A stretch of 64,000 bases of DNA, taken from assembly GCA_014904845.1 (NCBI GenBank), contig MU119425.1, forward strand, positions 1 to 64,000. The letters are read 5' to 3'. Shown one piece after another: positions 34,803-46,995 of the stretch. The DNA comes from Acephala macrosclerotiorum. Taxonomy: Eukaryota; Ascomycota; Leotiomycetes; Helotiales; Mollisiaceae. The notes beneath the pieces are model-generated. The model made no database searches. It worked only from the letters and a program-made list of their open reading frames with translations, and was not told the DNA's origin. How positions within the stretch are numbered: the first letter of the stretch is position 1; every line of letters begins with the position of its first letter. The position numbers and the translations under genes were made by a program.

Positions 34803-37800
34803 CTACTCAAGCAAAATCTCATACTCAAATTCTTTGCTCTCCAAAGCATACTCAGGCAAAGTAAATGGCCCACAACTTCCCGTGCCAATACCGTGATGAG
34901 CCCAATCAAGTCTGACGATCGTCTCTTTCCTTTTCTTTTCAATCAAATCATATGGATGTTTCGCATCGTCGAGATCCCTTGTCGAATAGTGCAGAGCGGT
35001 GAAGCTAGCTTCTTCAAGGTCACCGAAATACGCCTTCAGGCCTCCATGCTTGCCTTGGAAATGCACCCACCGAGTGTCGGCTCTGTTTCCCGACTCCTGT
35101 GGGAATTCGTAGTTCGTGTACAAGTTGTCGATAGATGCGGTGTAGGTTCCAATCTTTTGAGACAGCTTCTTGTCTCTGTAAGATTCTCCTGGTCCACGAC
35201 CGAACCAAGTTGCGGAGTCGATATCGTTTAAGCTCAACGTCAACCCAAGTCTTGCGAAAGTCTTTGGGAGGGTAAACCCTTGAGGTACGCCTTTGACTTT
35301 GATACTGAGGTGTTCAGATGTAAAGGTGTAGGTAAACACTGAGTCAATACTCCATTCCAGGACCGGAGGGGCGATACGAGTGTTGACGATTACGACTACT
35401 GCATCGGGCTTGTTCGACCAGGACACAGATCGCACGTGGCACTTCGTCTTGTCCAGAAATGTGGTTCTCCAGATGTCGCCGAAATGGGGGTGATCATTGT
35501 CTGTTATCGGGCGGAAGAGATCCAATACTGGCGGGTCGTGGATGAGTTCTTCTCCTCCTGGACGCTTCCATGAGAGTAGTGTGCCGTGAACGATGTTGAA
35601 CTGCCATTGAACACCGCTTGAGCTGCTGATTGAGAGAAGTTGTGGAGTGAGCTGCTTGTATCTCGGCGCCGTGGGCGATCGAAGCGACTTAAGAACTTCG
35701 AGCTTGGGTGCGGGGACGAGAAGAACTTGGCCAAATGCTACTTCGTGACCGGCTTTGGCCCAGTTGGTGTCCTTTCTCAATGTGAAGCTGAGCTCTAGAT
35801 ATGTTTCGTCAGATGTGAGGTCTGAAACACCTTCAATATCTAGCTCAACGATTTGGCTCGGTTGTACTCCTGTGAGGCCCGTCAGCCGCTGCTCATCTAA
35901 GATTCCACGCCACAAACCTTCGGGGATTTTTACTTCCTTCCCCGCCTTCTTGAAGCCATCACCAACTAAGCACCAGGTGCACTTGAGATGATCCAATGTA
36001 GTGTGGTCATATCGACTGATGATCTTAACTTTGTCCTTGCTACCACCCAAGACCTGAACTGGCTCAATGGCTTTACCGTACTCGATCAATCCAGGATTTG
36101 GAGTGTGGTCTGAGAAGAGGACTCCATCAAGGACGAAGTGTCCATCATTTGGCTCATCTCCAAAGTCACCACCGTATCCATAGTACTCAACTCCATCAGG
36201 TGTCTTGGTTCGGAGTCCCTGCTATTGTCAGCATCATTCTCAGTGTCAGGGCTTTCAATCCCCCAGCCTTTTCTGGACTTTCTCGATCCATCTTCTCTTG
36301 GGCAAGAGCGGTCATTGGCTAGACTTGGGAGGCACCGCCACAGGCAGTATCTCAACCTGAACTCGCCTCCTCGACTGTCCTGTCAGGACTAGGGGATCAA
36401 AACAGCTGCTCAGTATGTATAAGAGACGGATGACCTACATGATTCGCCCATTCCCAAACGAATCCGCCCATCAACCTCGGGTACTTGTAGAAAGTTTCAA
36501 TGTACTCTTTAATGTTTCCAGGCCCGTTTCCCATCGCATGAACGTACTCGCACATCACCAATGGTTTCTCCCACTTCTCAGTCTGAGTTGCAAAGTCAGT
36601 GATATACTCTACAGATGCATACATTCTACTGTAAATGTCCGCAGTCTTGGCCTCGTAGTCACCCTCGTAATGAATCAACCGAGTAGGATCGTAAGCATGC
36701 ATAAGGTCATACATGTGTTGGTGGTTTTGGCCATAGAATGACTCATTTCCTAATGACCATATAATCACGGAAGGATGATTCTTGTCGCGGTAGACAGCTT
36801 GCCGAGCACGGTCGAGGTAGGCTTGCTTCCAAGCAGGATTATCCGAGGCCCATCGCGCGGGATCTCTATCTTTCGGTCTCTTATCTGCTTTTTCGAAATC
36901 AGGTAGATGGTGAAACTGTGGTGGAATGGAAATCTCATCGACCTCGCCGAATCCGTGACATTCGAGGTCACATTCATCCATGATCCAGAGTCCAAGTTCA
37001 TCGGCCAGATCGTAAAGTCGAGGATCATTCAATTGATGAGACGTTCGGACGGCGTTGATATTGTGTGTCTTCATGAGCAAGAGGTCTTTGAGGAGAAACT
37101 CATAGGGTACAGCACGTCCATGGTCGGGGTGGTGTTCGTGTCGATTGGTTCCACGGAACTTGACTGGTTTGCCATTGACAAGGAAGACGCCGTCCTTCAG
37201 CTCGGAAACTCGGAAACCGACTCGTTGGTGAACAGCACAGTCTGATGTTGACAAGACCAGCTTGTACAGGTATGGAGTTTCCGCTGTCCACTTTTGTGGT
37301 GCGTCGACAGGAATCTTAAAAGTTGTGCTAGAGTCCGCAGTCTGAGATGCGGTAGCAACCACTTGTCCAGCAGCATCGAGAAGCCTCAAGCTCACATCGG
37401 CTTTGGTGTTGAGGTCAACTTCAACTGAGAGCGTTGCATCCTCATACTTAGAATCCAAATGGGTCTGCACGTGGAAGTCTTGAAAGTGAATCTTGGGAAA
37501 GGCAAGCAGGTTTACATCTCGGAAGATGCCACTCAACCACCATTGATCCTGGAGGCATGTAAGTAGGGCGACGGAAAGGGCTAGTGGTACTTACCTGATC
37601 TTCTATATAACTTCCATCACAGAACTGGTAGACTTGAACCGCCAAGAGGTTCTCATCCGCATCCTTCACAAATGATGAGATATCGAACTCCGAGGGGTTT
37701 CGAGAGCCCTGAGAATAGCCAACCTCCTTCCCGTTCACCCAGACATGGAACGAAGAATCAACACCTTCGAACCTCAGCCTTAGTTGATGGCCTTTGAATG

Positions 37801-38624
37801 ATTCTGGGATTGTGAAAGTTCTTTTGTAGCAACCAGTCTCATTCTCGTCATATGGAACTGCAAGAATATTAGCATTGGCCTTTATTTCAAGAGCCGAGGA
37901 GCCCAGTTAAGATGTCCAGAATACCAGCGGTCATTCTGCTGAGCTCAAATTACTTACCATGAGGAGGATCAATTGGAAAAGGATAGATCATATTGGTGTA
38001 GCTGGTAGCTGATGAGTGCGGTGTCAATATCATCCTGGGGCAAGCTCACTGTGGACCCTTTCCGTAGCCCTGCAATTGCCACATGCCTGGGACCTCAATT
38101 TTGCCCCATTCCGCCGTATTGTATCCAGGGTTGAAGAAGTCTTCGGGGACGTCGAAAGGACTCTTCGCCAGGCTGAACTCCCATGTCCCTGACAGGGAGA
38201 GAGTTTTGGACTTGGATATATCACGTGTTAAGGCATCCTCTGAGGAGTTGTAGAGGAAGAAGGTGGCTCTTGGCGGAAGGGTGTTCCTATGCAAGACTTC
38301 CAAGTTGCTCCAGTCTGGCAATACCTTGGGGAAGGTGTGTGTTTCAGTCATGTTGACCTCGTTCGACATCGACTCTGGTCTGGTTGCGTGTGATGGTATG
38401 ATTTGGGGGCTGATGAGCACGAAACCGTTCGACTCTATCGAAGAGGTCTCGCTCTTGTCTTCATGTTGTTGATGGTCTTGCATTTGATATGCTCGGTGAT
38501 GTTTGCCACAGTTGACCGGTTTGCCTACGGTCAGCGGGGATGTTCGGGGAAGAAGGTGGAGTCGTGGTTGAGTAGTAGGGGATGAGGATGGCGGGGCTGG
38601 GGGCGCTTGAACGCTTTGGGACAT
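34803..38624 (-). CDS. GH2 beta-galactosidase (LacZ-like)
   Basis: Large intracellular-type glycoside hydrolase family 2 enzyme, close to 1100 aa, hydrolysing beta-galactosides such as lactose. N-terminal sugar-binding domain: DWSNLEVLHRNTLPPRATFF, then GTWEFSLAKSPFDVP and VPGMWQLQGYG. Catalytic barrel: FRGTNRHEHHPDHGRA, the acid/base Glu in WSLGNESFYG and the nucleophile Glu in VMCEYVHAMGNGPG. The C-terminal Bgal small-chain domain has SATWFGRGPGESY. Five exons; one intron (36438-36219, 220 nt) is long for this region. The frame opens at ATG 38624, but homology starts about 85 codons in, so an internal Met near MTETHTFPKV may be the true start. No signal peptide. Divergent from the MFS permease gene. 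Confidence 0.93.
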
Positions 38625-39828
38625 CCGCGAACTGGCGCCACGACAATTCTCAAACCTAACACCAATCCACCAACATTAACGTTACAATAAGACGACGAGA
38701 TGCTATTCATGAGCCCGGCATCCCCGAATGTTCTTGGCTATCCTAGCTATCCCAGCTATCCTAATTGTACGACGAGTTCAAAGCGAGCCACATCACGAAC
38801 GGTTCAAGAACTCGCCTCGAGGCATCACGACTGTAGCAATGGCTCGCCCGTTCCAAGCTCACCGCGTCTGACAAGCTTGAACCGAGTGGAGAGGAGAGAA
38901 CACATGAGTGCAGCAAAAGGTGGACGAGCATTCCCACATCCAGGTTGTTTTATCCGGCGCCAGGGCATTCTCAGGTCACAATGGGATTTTTTAAAGTTAC
39001 AACCTGACTCGTGACAGCCTAACCTTACCCCACAATCATCTCCCCGCAAGGAATCTTGGGCTGAAGCTGACCCAACAACTTGAATTCGCTTAGACTTCCA
39101 CTAGATCTGCGCCATCTTATCGTCGACCAACCCGTGGCGTCGTGGTTTTGGGCGGTGAGCGCCACTCAGTCGGATTTCAAGTTTTGAGATCTGGTTGAGT
39201 TACACTTCATGAAGGGCTGCCCCGAAGAAAGCATGCGTCCAACTTCCCTCTTCTAGCCTATGGTATTGCCTGCTCAATCCAGTCCCGAGACAGCATTTTA
39301 TTTCACGATTGCTCCGTTCTTGGTGAGATGCGAAGTGTGGAGTCATCCGAGGTCAGCACCCCTTGCAAATCAGAACATATCCTGGAGGCTGGAATGGAGC
39401 ATCTGAACCACAGCAAGGACATGTCACCTTACGGGTGATACATCTCTCTCAAGATCGTCATTGTTATCTGCCGGAGCTGCATTGTATCATGGGAGATGGC
39501 GCGTTCAGAACTTGAAGTGGCCAATGCCCACATCTGCTCAACGCCACATTTCCATCTTGCATGGACCAGCCCCCCAAGATATGGCTATGATATTCGGGCC
39601 GTCAGAAACCGCCATACCATTCAGGAACATGCCCGAGAGATGAACTATCGCCCGCGCCTGTGTACGGACCAGGCTACGAGTCTGGAGACGAGGGGAAATA
39701 TCGGGGATCTTGACTTGGCACCAAGTCATAGACCAGGGACTTGGTTGACAGATGTATAAAGAGGACGGATTTGCACAATCATCGCCCATATCTACGGCAC
39801 CAAGTTTGCATAGCGGCTCTTTTCTATT
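38625..39828. promoter_or_regulatory. Shared divergent promoter, beta-galactosidase / permease
   Basis: About 1.2 kb between the two start codons and empty of supported genes. A TATAAAG at 39755-39761 is about 70 bp upstream of the permease ATG and fits a core promoter. I did not find a convincing long-spaced CGG..CCG site of the Lac9/Gal4 type by eye. Confidence 0.6.
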
Positions 39829-41648
39829 ATGGCCACCCCTAAGGTTGAGACTGCTGCCGTCGAGCACCACGAGAAGAATGTCGAAATTCCAGTTATTGAT
39901 GAGAAGTATGTTTCTGGCAATGTCACTCAGGTCCAGGCCGCATCGGTCGCTCTCGCGGCTGCTGTGGCTGCTCAGAAGCCATCACTACTCTCGAAAAATA
40001 TGCTGAAGCTCTACTTCATCATGGGAATTGGGTATCTGGTTTCGACGATGAACGGTTTTGGTATGTTGCCCACCTGCCTCCGTACGTTTCACTGACACCT
40101 CAGATTCCTCGTTGATGGGCAGCATCAACGCGATGACTCCATATCAAGAAACCTTTGGGCTCAGTGGTGCTGGCTCCAGCACTGGTCTCATCTTCATCAT
40201 TTACAACCTCGGCCAGATAGCTGCGTTCCCATTCTGTGGTCTCCTGGCAGATGGATATGGGAGAAGGGTCTGCATCTTCATCGGCTGCGCCATTGTCTTG
40301 GTCGGTACTGCCATTCAGGCATCCGCTCATACCAGAGGTCAATTCATTGGAGGAAGATTTGTTCTTGGACTGGGTGCTTCACTTGCTTCTGCTGCTGGAC
40401 CTGCATACACTGTTGAGCTAGCACACCCTGCATATCGTGGGACTATGGCTGGAATGTGAGTTCAGTATCACAAACTTCAACTTTCAAGTTGATTGCTTAC
40501 ACGATACAAGGTACAACAACTTCTGGTGGCTTGGAAATATCCTTGCTGGGTGGACTACATACGGGTCAAACAAGTTAGAATTTCCTCTCTCCAGGCGCCT
40601 CATCATCTGACATAGGCTAGAAACCTCACCTCTTCTTGGGCTTGGAGAATCCCGACCATCGTTCAGGCAGGTCTGCCATCTGTCGTCATGGTCCTCATCC
40701 TGTTCTTCCCCGAATCCCCTCGCTGGCTCATTGCACACGACCGACGTGAAGAAGCACTTGCAATCTTCGCAAAGTATCACGGAGATGGTGATGAGAACTC
40801 CCCAATTGTCCAGCTTCAATATCACGAGATCATTGAGCTACTCCAGCAAACAAGAGATGAAAACCCATGGTGGGACTTCCGCGAATTGGTTAACACGAAA
40901 GGTGCACGATATAGATTGTACATGGTCATTGGAATGAGTTTCTTTGGGCAGTGGTCCGGAAATAACGTCGTCTCTTATTTTATGGTTTGTCTCAATGTCC
41001 CTTTACCACGCGAACACTTGTTAACGATCTCAGCCTGAAATGATTGCAAACGCTGGCATCACGAACAAGAACAAGCAACTGCTCATCAATGCCATCAATC
41101 CAATCTTCTCGATGATGGGTGCCATCTATGGTGCAACGCTCCTCGATAAACTCGGTCGCCGCTTCATGATGATTGCAGGACTCACCGGAGCTCTCTTCTC
41201 CTACATACTCCTCACAGCCTTTACTGCGAGCTCTGAAGCTCACCCGAACCTCTCATATGGGACCATCGTCGCCATCTTCCTCTTCGGCATCATCTTCGCC
41301 TGGGGATTCACGCCTCTACAAACCCTCTATGCTGTGGAATGTTTGGAGAATCGGACCCGTGCCAAAGGCTCAGGTCTGAATTTCCTGTTCCTCAACATTG
41401 CCATGGTGGTCAATACATACGGTATTAGCGTCGGCATCGCCAAGATTGGATGGAAGTTGTACCTTGTTTATATCGCCTGGATCTGCATCGAGATTGTCAC
41501 TATCTACTTCTTCTTCGTTGAGACGGCTGGGAAGACACTTGAGGAGATGAGCGACATCTTCAATGCTAATAACCCGAGGAAGGAGAGTACAAAGAAGACG
41601 AGGGTAGATTTCGATGAGCAAGGCAATGTGGTTCACGTGGATGGATGA
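39829..41648 (+). CDS. MFS sugar transporter, lactose-permease type
   Basis: Twelve-helix major facilitator, sugar porter family, in the plasma membrane. Exons 39829-40060, 40104-40455, 40511-40573, 40621-40984 and 41034-41648 join in frame, with short GT..AG introns. Signatures: DSSLMGSINAM after helix 1, DGYGRR in the first loop, FPESPRWLIAHDRREEA after helix 6, LLDKLGRRFMM in the matching second-half loop, TLYAVECLENRTRAKG and FVETAGKTLEEM. The N-terminal tail (about 60 residues) is cytoplasmic. This subgroup contains the fungal lactose permeases (LAC12 type) as well as other disaccharide or hexose carriers. The divergent GH2 beta-galactosidase next door favours lactose or another beta-galactoside as cargo. 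Complete and intact. Confidence 0.9.
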
Positions 41649-41742
41649 GGAGCTCTAGTGAACGGAATTGCATGACTAGCTACAGCAAACCCCAAACTCC
41701 AAATTTAAAACCCTATTCTACATACATGACAACACATTGGAA

Positions 41743-44700
41743 CTAAATTTCCTCCTCTTCTTCTGGCGCTTTTTTCCCTTCCTTCTCACGTTTCTCGAAT
41801 TCTTGCCGAAAATGTAGTAATTTCTCCCTACGGTACGTGTTCATATCAGCTTTGGAGCCAGCATCCCAGTTAATGTTCTGCTCGCTGAAAAGCTCTGAGG
41901 CATTAATGATACCAGAGTTCAGAAGTATGATCTGGTAATTACGGACTTCAGCCAGCAACCTCTGATTCTCTACACTCCATGCGTTTGAATTAAGATTATT
42001 TTTTATCCTATGCAGTTCGTTTATGCGATTTTCCAAGTATGATTTGCGGTGAGAATTCATATTAATACCCCAGAGGGCTAATGCATCAGTCCGGAAGTCG
42101 AATATACGTTCGGAAAGCGGAACCATGATTCCCAGATCCATGATTTCCTTCTCTAAATCTTGTCCTTCCTTGAGCAAGGTGAGGTTCCCGGGACTCCATG
42201 GAGCCTTCCTGTCTTCTGAATCCGGTTCCTCTTCTGGCTCTTCTGGCTTCTCTTCTGGCTTCTCTTCCGGCTTCACTTCCGGCCTCTGACCTGCGAGCTC
42301 GCGCTTGAGAACTTCGTCTAAATCCTTGAGTTTTGCGGTAATTGTTTGAAGTTTGTTCTCGAGCATCCACGTAATTTGAATAGGCAAGATGTCGGCTTCA
42401 AGCGTGTCTGTTGACAGCGTGAAACCTGAAGCGTTGAAACCCTTCAACTTCTTTTCTATGTCCATAACCTTGTTCCATTCTACCCGGCACTGCGAGTCTG
42501 ATATCCGTAATCATTTTGACAGTAGGATGATCGTCACATGGAATATTCTTTGCTTTGATAGCCTTGACTAACCAAGCCATGCGATTAAAGTAGCCCATGG
42601 CATCTGGAATGTCCGACCATAGTTCCGACATCCTTTTCATTTCTTCTTCTGGAGTCAGATCTGATTTGTGAGTTTCGTCAACTGGAGATATTACTGCTTC
42701 TAACAGCGAGCGTCTTGTCTTGAGCGCTTTAAGCTGCGATTCCAGTCTAATTGGATCAAGTGACGCGTTTGCCATGCCAGGAGCGCCATACCCATCGACA
42801 TCTGCGGGCATAGTTTCTGACCAGCCGAGAACTTTGGTCATTTTCAAAGATTGTTGAGTGAAACCGATGGCAATCCATTCCACCTGACACTCTGTCCAGA
42901 GGCGATGCAGCTTGTCCGACTTCAATTCTTCCTCGAGGTCTAGGGGCTTCGGTCCTGAGTGCATCTTGTGTAGCGCTTGCATATACATGGCTCTTCGCAT
43001 AATAGCCCAGAACTGTGCTCCTGTGTTTCCCAAGTCGTCCGGTACCTTGAATTGGGTGAATTCTGGCTGGATGAGAATACCCTTTTCTCGTTGCCAACCA
43101 TCAATATTTTGTAGTCTCACTATTCGCTCCAGGCTAGTAAGCCAAGAGTAGTACACTTTAGATGCGACAAAGAGATTATTTATCTGTTCGTCGGGGGATG
43201 TTTGATCTGCGCCTTGAGAACCTAAGTGCTGTTCTAACTCCAGCACTCTGTCGATGACAAGTGGTTGTTGCGATTCAAGTGTTTCCGTGTCAAATGCTAG
43301 GTCCGGATTGAAACCCTTCAAATCTGTAGCTTGTGTGGCCTGCCAACCAGGGACATTTCGTATTATAAGCCGATACTGAACGTTGAGAAGTCTTATAAAC
43401 TGTGTATTGCATTCATTGCGCAACTTTCCATGTTTTTCTTCCTGGGCTTGCCCAGTTTTGTATTCGGCCTCAAGACGGGCGAGCTGTTTGCTAAGGGCTT
43501 CAAGTTGAGATTCCAAAGTTGTTGTTGCTTCAAGAACGTCCAATTTCGCCGGGTAGAAACCTTTATAGTCCATATGTTCTCGGGGACCCATAAGCTTCTC
43601 CAAATTGATGATTTTTGAGTATTGCGCGCTACACTTGTTAAAGATATCTTTGCGCCTCTTCCTGCTCGACAGTAGATCTGGGTCCCCAAATCTCAGTAGA
43701 GCTTCTCTGTGAGCTACATCGCCTACCAGCTCACGCACTGTTGCTTCTAAAGCCTTTGTTCTTCCGTTTAGCGAGATTTCTTCCTTCAGGCCAGCGTCCA
43801 AAGTCGGGTTCCAACCCTTGATGTTTCTCGTTTCCAAAAGCTTTTCAAGGTATATCATTTCCCGTCGCTCTGCTCTCCATTGCATGTTTAATATACGATT
43901 CCGAGTGAGACTTGAGACCAAGTCCAATCTCCTGTCTTTCTGATACTGGCTCCACCACAGTGGGACAATGATATCTCCAATTGGTTTTGTAGCTTTTTCT
44001 TCAGTCCACCTGCCTTGCAAGTACTCGATATGCGTGTCCATGAACTCAATTTGGGACTGAGTTATATCTTTCGCACCGTAAGGCGCTACGGCTGGTCTAA
44101 CATTGGTTATATCATCTTGAGAGGGTGGCTTCCAATCTCGGCGCGAAATGTGGTTCATCTCGAGTATTTGAGCCAGCCTTGGTAGATATTCCCAACGTAG
44201 CATAGCAGCTGGCAAGTCTCGCCATCTCTTAGCGACCTCTTGCTCGTCGTTTTCAGGAGCCGGGTCAGGTTTTTCCATCCCTACTTGCCAGTCTGGGCGT
44301 TTCAATTCTCCAAGAGCCGCTTTGTTTGCTTCCCATATCTTTTCTAGGTAGGCAACTTGATCTTTGATGTACTGCTTCTGGGACAAGACGACGTCGTCCA
44401 GGGAGTATATCGGTTCCTTTGGTCTGATAGCATCGACCTCCAACCAGCTAGGCAAAGTCCAATGATCTTCGGGAGGGAAGATGATTCCTTTCTCCTGAAG
44501 CCGCATGTTCAGGTCCACCAGATAGTCATACCATCGAACAGTTCGTGGGATTTTTCTCCATCTTATCCAGAGTAGTTCATCTCCGTTCCATTCTTCTTCG
44601 ACGTCAGACTCATCACCATCATTATCATCGTCTACCGTGGCGAAACGACGCCGATGTCGATTCATATTCAAAAATGAGGCTGAGAAATGCTCATGCATAT

Positions 44701-45475
44701 TGAAATTAGGTGAGGTACTGCCATATAGCCTCCTCTCTCGGTCTGGAGGAGGAAGATGATCGGATGAGCAGAAATGACCGCCGTAAAGTCGAGATGTCTG
44801 TGACAGGGATGGAAGAAGCTCTTCTGCTCCTGGCCTACCCTTCTTCTCTTTCCTAAGCCGGATAACAATTGGCTTGGTGCGGTCTCTCAACCGAGAGGAT
44901 GTTGTACCATTGTCATTTTCAGCCACGGTTTCCCAATCTTCAAGCGCTTCACCGGACATTTCGAGGTCAGCCTCTACCAGAGCAGCCGAGACCTTTTTCA
45001 AAACTTCCTGTAGATTCTTCCCGCTGTTGTCTATACGAGGATCCACACCTTCTGGAATCCAGTTCGGTCGTGAGCCCGGCCAGGCGTCATTTTGTACGTA
45101 CAGTATCAAGTCGATGGCCTGTAGTCTCGCTTCTTGAATGTCCTCTAGGTCGACGGTCTCGGTGCTATTCGTACGGGCTTTTGGAGGGGCCATTTTCTGT
45201 ATCCATTTTTCGAGCTTAGTGCCCAAGAAATGGGAAGGCACATCCTTCATGAAATTAAGCATCTCTGCCAACGATATCACAAGAAAGTTGTACCTCGAGA
45301 ATCGATTCTCGAATTCTTGGATCGTCAGTCTTGCTCTTGCCCCATGTTTCATTGCAGCCTTCATCGCAGTATATCTCAAAGTCCTAATCTCGACACGAAC
45401 TTCTTCGATCTCAGGCCTCAAAATATCCACCTCATTCTTCCAAATCAGTTTCTCTTTTTGAAGTTTCTCTAGCAT
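41743..45475 (-). CDS. Giant repeat/coiled-coil protein, downstream half (see 45487-46860)
   Basis: About 1230 codons from the first ATG (45475). The frame is already open upstream of it, and removing one 11-bp repeat unit would join it to the gene just upstream. No family recognised. It holds degenerate repeats of roughly 80-90 residues: a Trp/Ile-Pro start (RWRDLPAAMLRWEYLPRL; LWSDIPDAMGYFNRMAWL), an N-I/V-x-G-W turn (NIKGWNP, NVPGWQ, NIDGW), an LKGFNP or YKGFYP turn, then an amphipathic L-E-x-Q helix (LESQLEALSKQLARLEAE). A 40-nt intron (42537-42498) is needed to reach the last 240 codons, which include a PEEKPEEKPEE stretch and end at 41743 in an acidic EEEEE tail. No signal peptide or membrane helix in this half. 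Its stop lies 94 bp from the stop of the convergent MFS gene. Confidence 0.7.
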
Positions 45476-45486
45476 TTCTTCTCTTT

Positions 45487-46860
45487 TCACTGGGCTATAG
45501 TTGGGCTATAGTTGCGGAACTCGGAATCTTGCCGGACTTTTTCTTTCAACTGCCAGATAGTCTTGCTGCATTCGTGAATGTATTCTGATACTCCCATACC
45601 GGCCGGGAAACCCACGCCTTCTATCTTAAGCCATGAGTCTTGGCATTGCACGAGCAAGCCATCCATATGAAGAGTGAGGTCTGAGATATATTCTGCAGCA
45701 CCATAACCTCTTGGCGGTTCTCTGTTGGTCAGCTTCAGGGAACCTGTACGTGCTTGGCTGTTCAATGACCGTATGATGCTTTCTAGTTGCAACGCTCTTT
45801 CTCGTTCTTTCCCTAACTTCATCTGGTTCTCTAAGTTGTCTTTGACTGCCTTTTCCAGGTCCAACTTTACTCTTGTCATTCCCTGGAACATTTGCACAAC
45901 AGCGTCAGTGACGGCTCCGTATTCTTGTGCGTTCTTAAGTATCTCCTCCCCGCATAGCTCGAACATTGTCACCATTTCGACCCTGATTCTCTCGAGCATT
46001 CCCAGAGCAGTAGTTTCATCCGTAGTTGCAAGACCAAAACCTGAAGCTATCTTGGATTTCAGATGCCTCACTTCCCGAACTGCTTCGACAAGGCGTTGGC
46101 GCATCCGCCTCAACGAAGCTCTTGCTGTGGATGGGAGGTTCGTGTTCTGTTCGAGTGCCTCTCTCGATTCGACACAATCTTCTAATTCGCCCTCCAATCT
46201 CTCTATCTCAGCTAGGAGTCTTTCGTTCTCAGTAAGAATTTCATCACATGGCAGCGTGACTGGTTCATCATTTTCCCAGTCTTCGATTTCAATCCCTTCT
46301 TGACAGTGGCAATCTGTGAGCGCCGCTGATACCCTTCTAAGGAACTCATGTCGTCTGATTATAGTTGCAAAAAGTCTAACTATTGAAGCCCGCGACGTTT
46401 GCAACTGCTCCTCAGCTTGGCGAGCCCTCTCTCGTAGAGCTGCCATCTCAGCTGTCATGGTCGGATCGTGTTCAAACAGTTCGGTAAGTCTGGCGACCTC
46501 TGTTTCTTGGGCAACTCTAAGATTGATTTCTGCCTCGTACTCCCTGATAATTCTCGTATTTTCTGCGGTCAACCTCAACAATTCTCGTGTCTCCACTTTA
46601 CCTGGAGGAATATACGCTTCGTAACACCGACATGCGTGAACATGCCAACAACCACCTATAACCCATCTCCAAAAGTCCGGAAGACTTCTCCAAAGTCGAT
46701 GCAGAAAAGCGAAAATAGCGACGATTTCCAAGCTCGGATTAACGACCGAAACAATGACAGAAATAGAAAACATTAACGCCAACCAGAGGATCATCCATCC
46801 CGGCATTTTCGCCAATACCCATAAGAGCCATCCAATGATAAAACCTAACCAAACTCTCAT
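45487..46860 (-). CDS. Giant repeat/coiled-coil protein, upstream half: membrane anchor and coiled coil
   Basis: A 457-codon frame from ATG 46860. Two adjacent membrane helices at residues about 3-45 (WLGFIIGWLLWVLAK; MILWLALMFSISVIVSVV) are followed by a hydrophobic or amphipathic segment, then a Cys/His cluster CWHVHACRC (C-x-H-x3-C-x-C, about 72-80). Coiled coil covers about 95-400 (ENTRIIREYEAEINLR; ENERLLAEIERLEGELEDC). It stops at TGA 45489-45487, immediately after an 11-bp tandem duplication at 45492-45513. With a single unit the frame would read RNYSPVKREEML straight into the downstream half. The two are therefore best seen as one gene of about 1700 codons, now split or differing between strains. 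No family recognised. The start lies only 135 bp after the stop of the preceding giant gene. Confidence 0.7.
   Translation of the reverse strand: MRVWLGFIIGWLLWVLAKMPGWMILWLALMFSISVIVSVVNPSLEIVAIFAFLHRLWRSLPDFWRWVIGGCWHVHACRCYEAYIPPGKVETRELLRLTAENTRIIREYEAEINLRVAQETEVARLTELFEHDPTMTAEMAALRERARQAEEQLQTSRASIVRLFATIIRRHEFLRRVSAALTDCHCQEGIEIEDWENDEPVTLPCDEILTENERLLAEIERLEGELEDCVESREALEQNTNLPSTARASLRRMRQRLVEAVREVRHLKSKIASGFGLATTDETTALGMLERIRVEMVTMFELCGEEILKNAQEYGAVTDAVVQMFQGMTRVKLDLEKAVKDNLENQMKLGKERERALQLESIIRSLNSQARTGSLKLTNREPPRGYGAAEYISDLTLHMDGLLVQCQDSWLKIEGVGFPAGMGVSEYIHECSKTIWQLKEKVRQDSEFRNYSPTIAQ
45492..45513. repeat. Exact 11-bp tandem duplication at the frame break
   Basis: GGGCTATAGTT occurs twice in direct succession (45492-45502 and 45503-45513). 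Since 11 is not a multiple of 3, the extra unit shifts frame and produces the TGA that separates the two halves of the giant gene. Confidence 0.9.
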
Positions 46861-46995
46861 CTTCGCAGTATCTCGGAAAGGTCTCCGACCGCTGCGTTTG
46901 GGCCGAATAGATCTCGTCTACGGTATGTGACAAGTCTATATCGGCGACTTTGCCACCAAAAGGTATCTCGGTAGCAAAGAAGAGCAAGTAGGGTT

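Noticed and set aside
41743..46860. Reading the last giant region as two independent ordinary genes
   Set aside because: The halves are 11 bp apart, with no room for terminator and promoter, and one copy of the 11-bp duplication restores a single frame.
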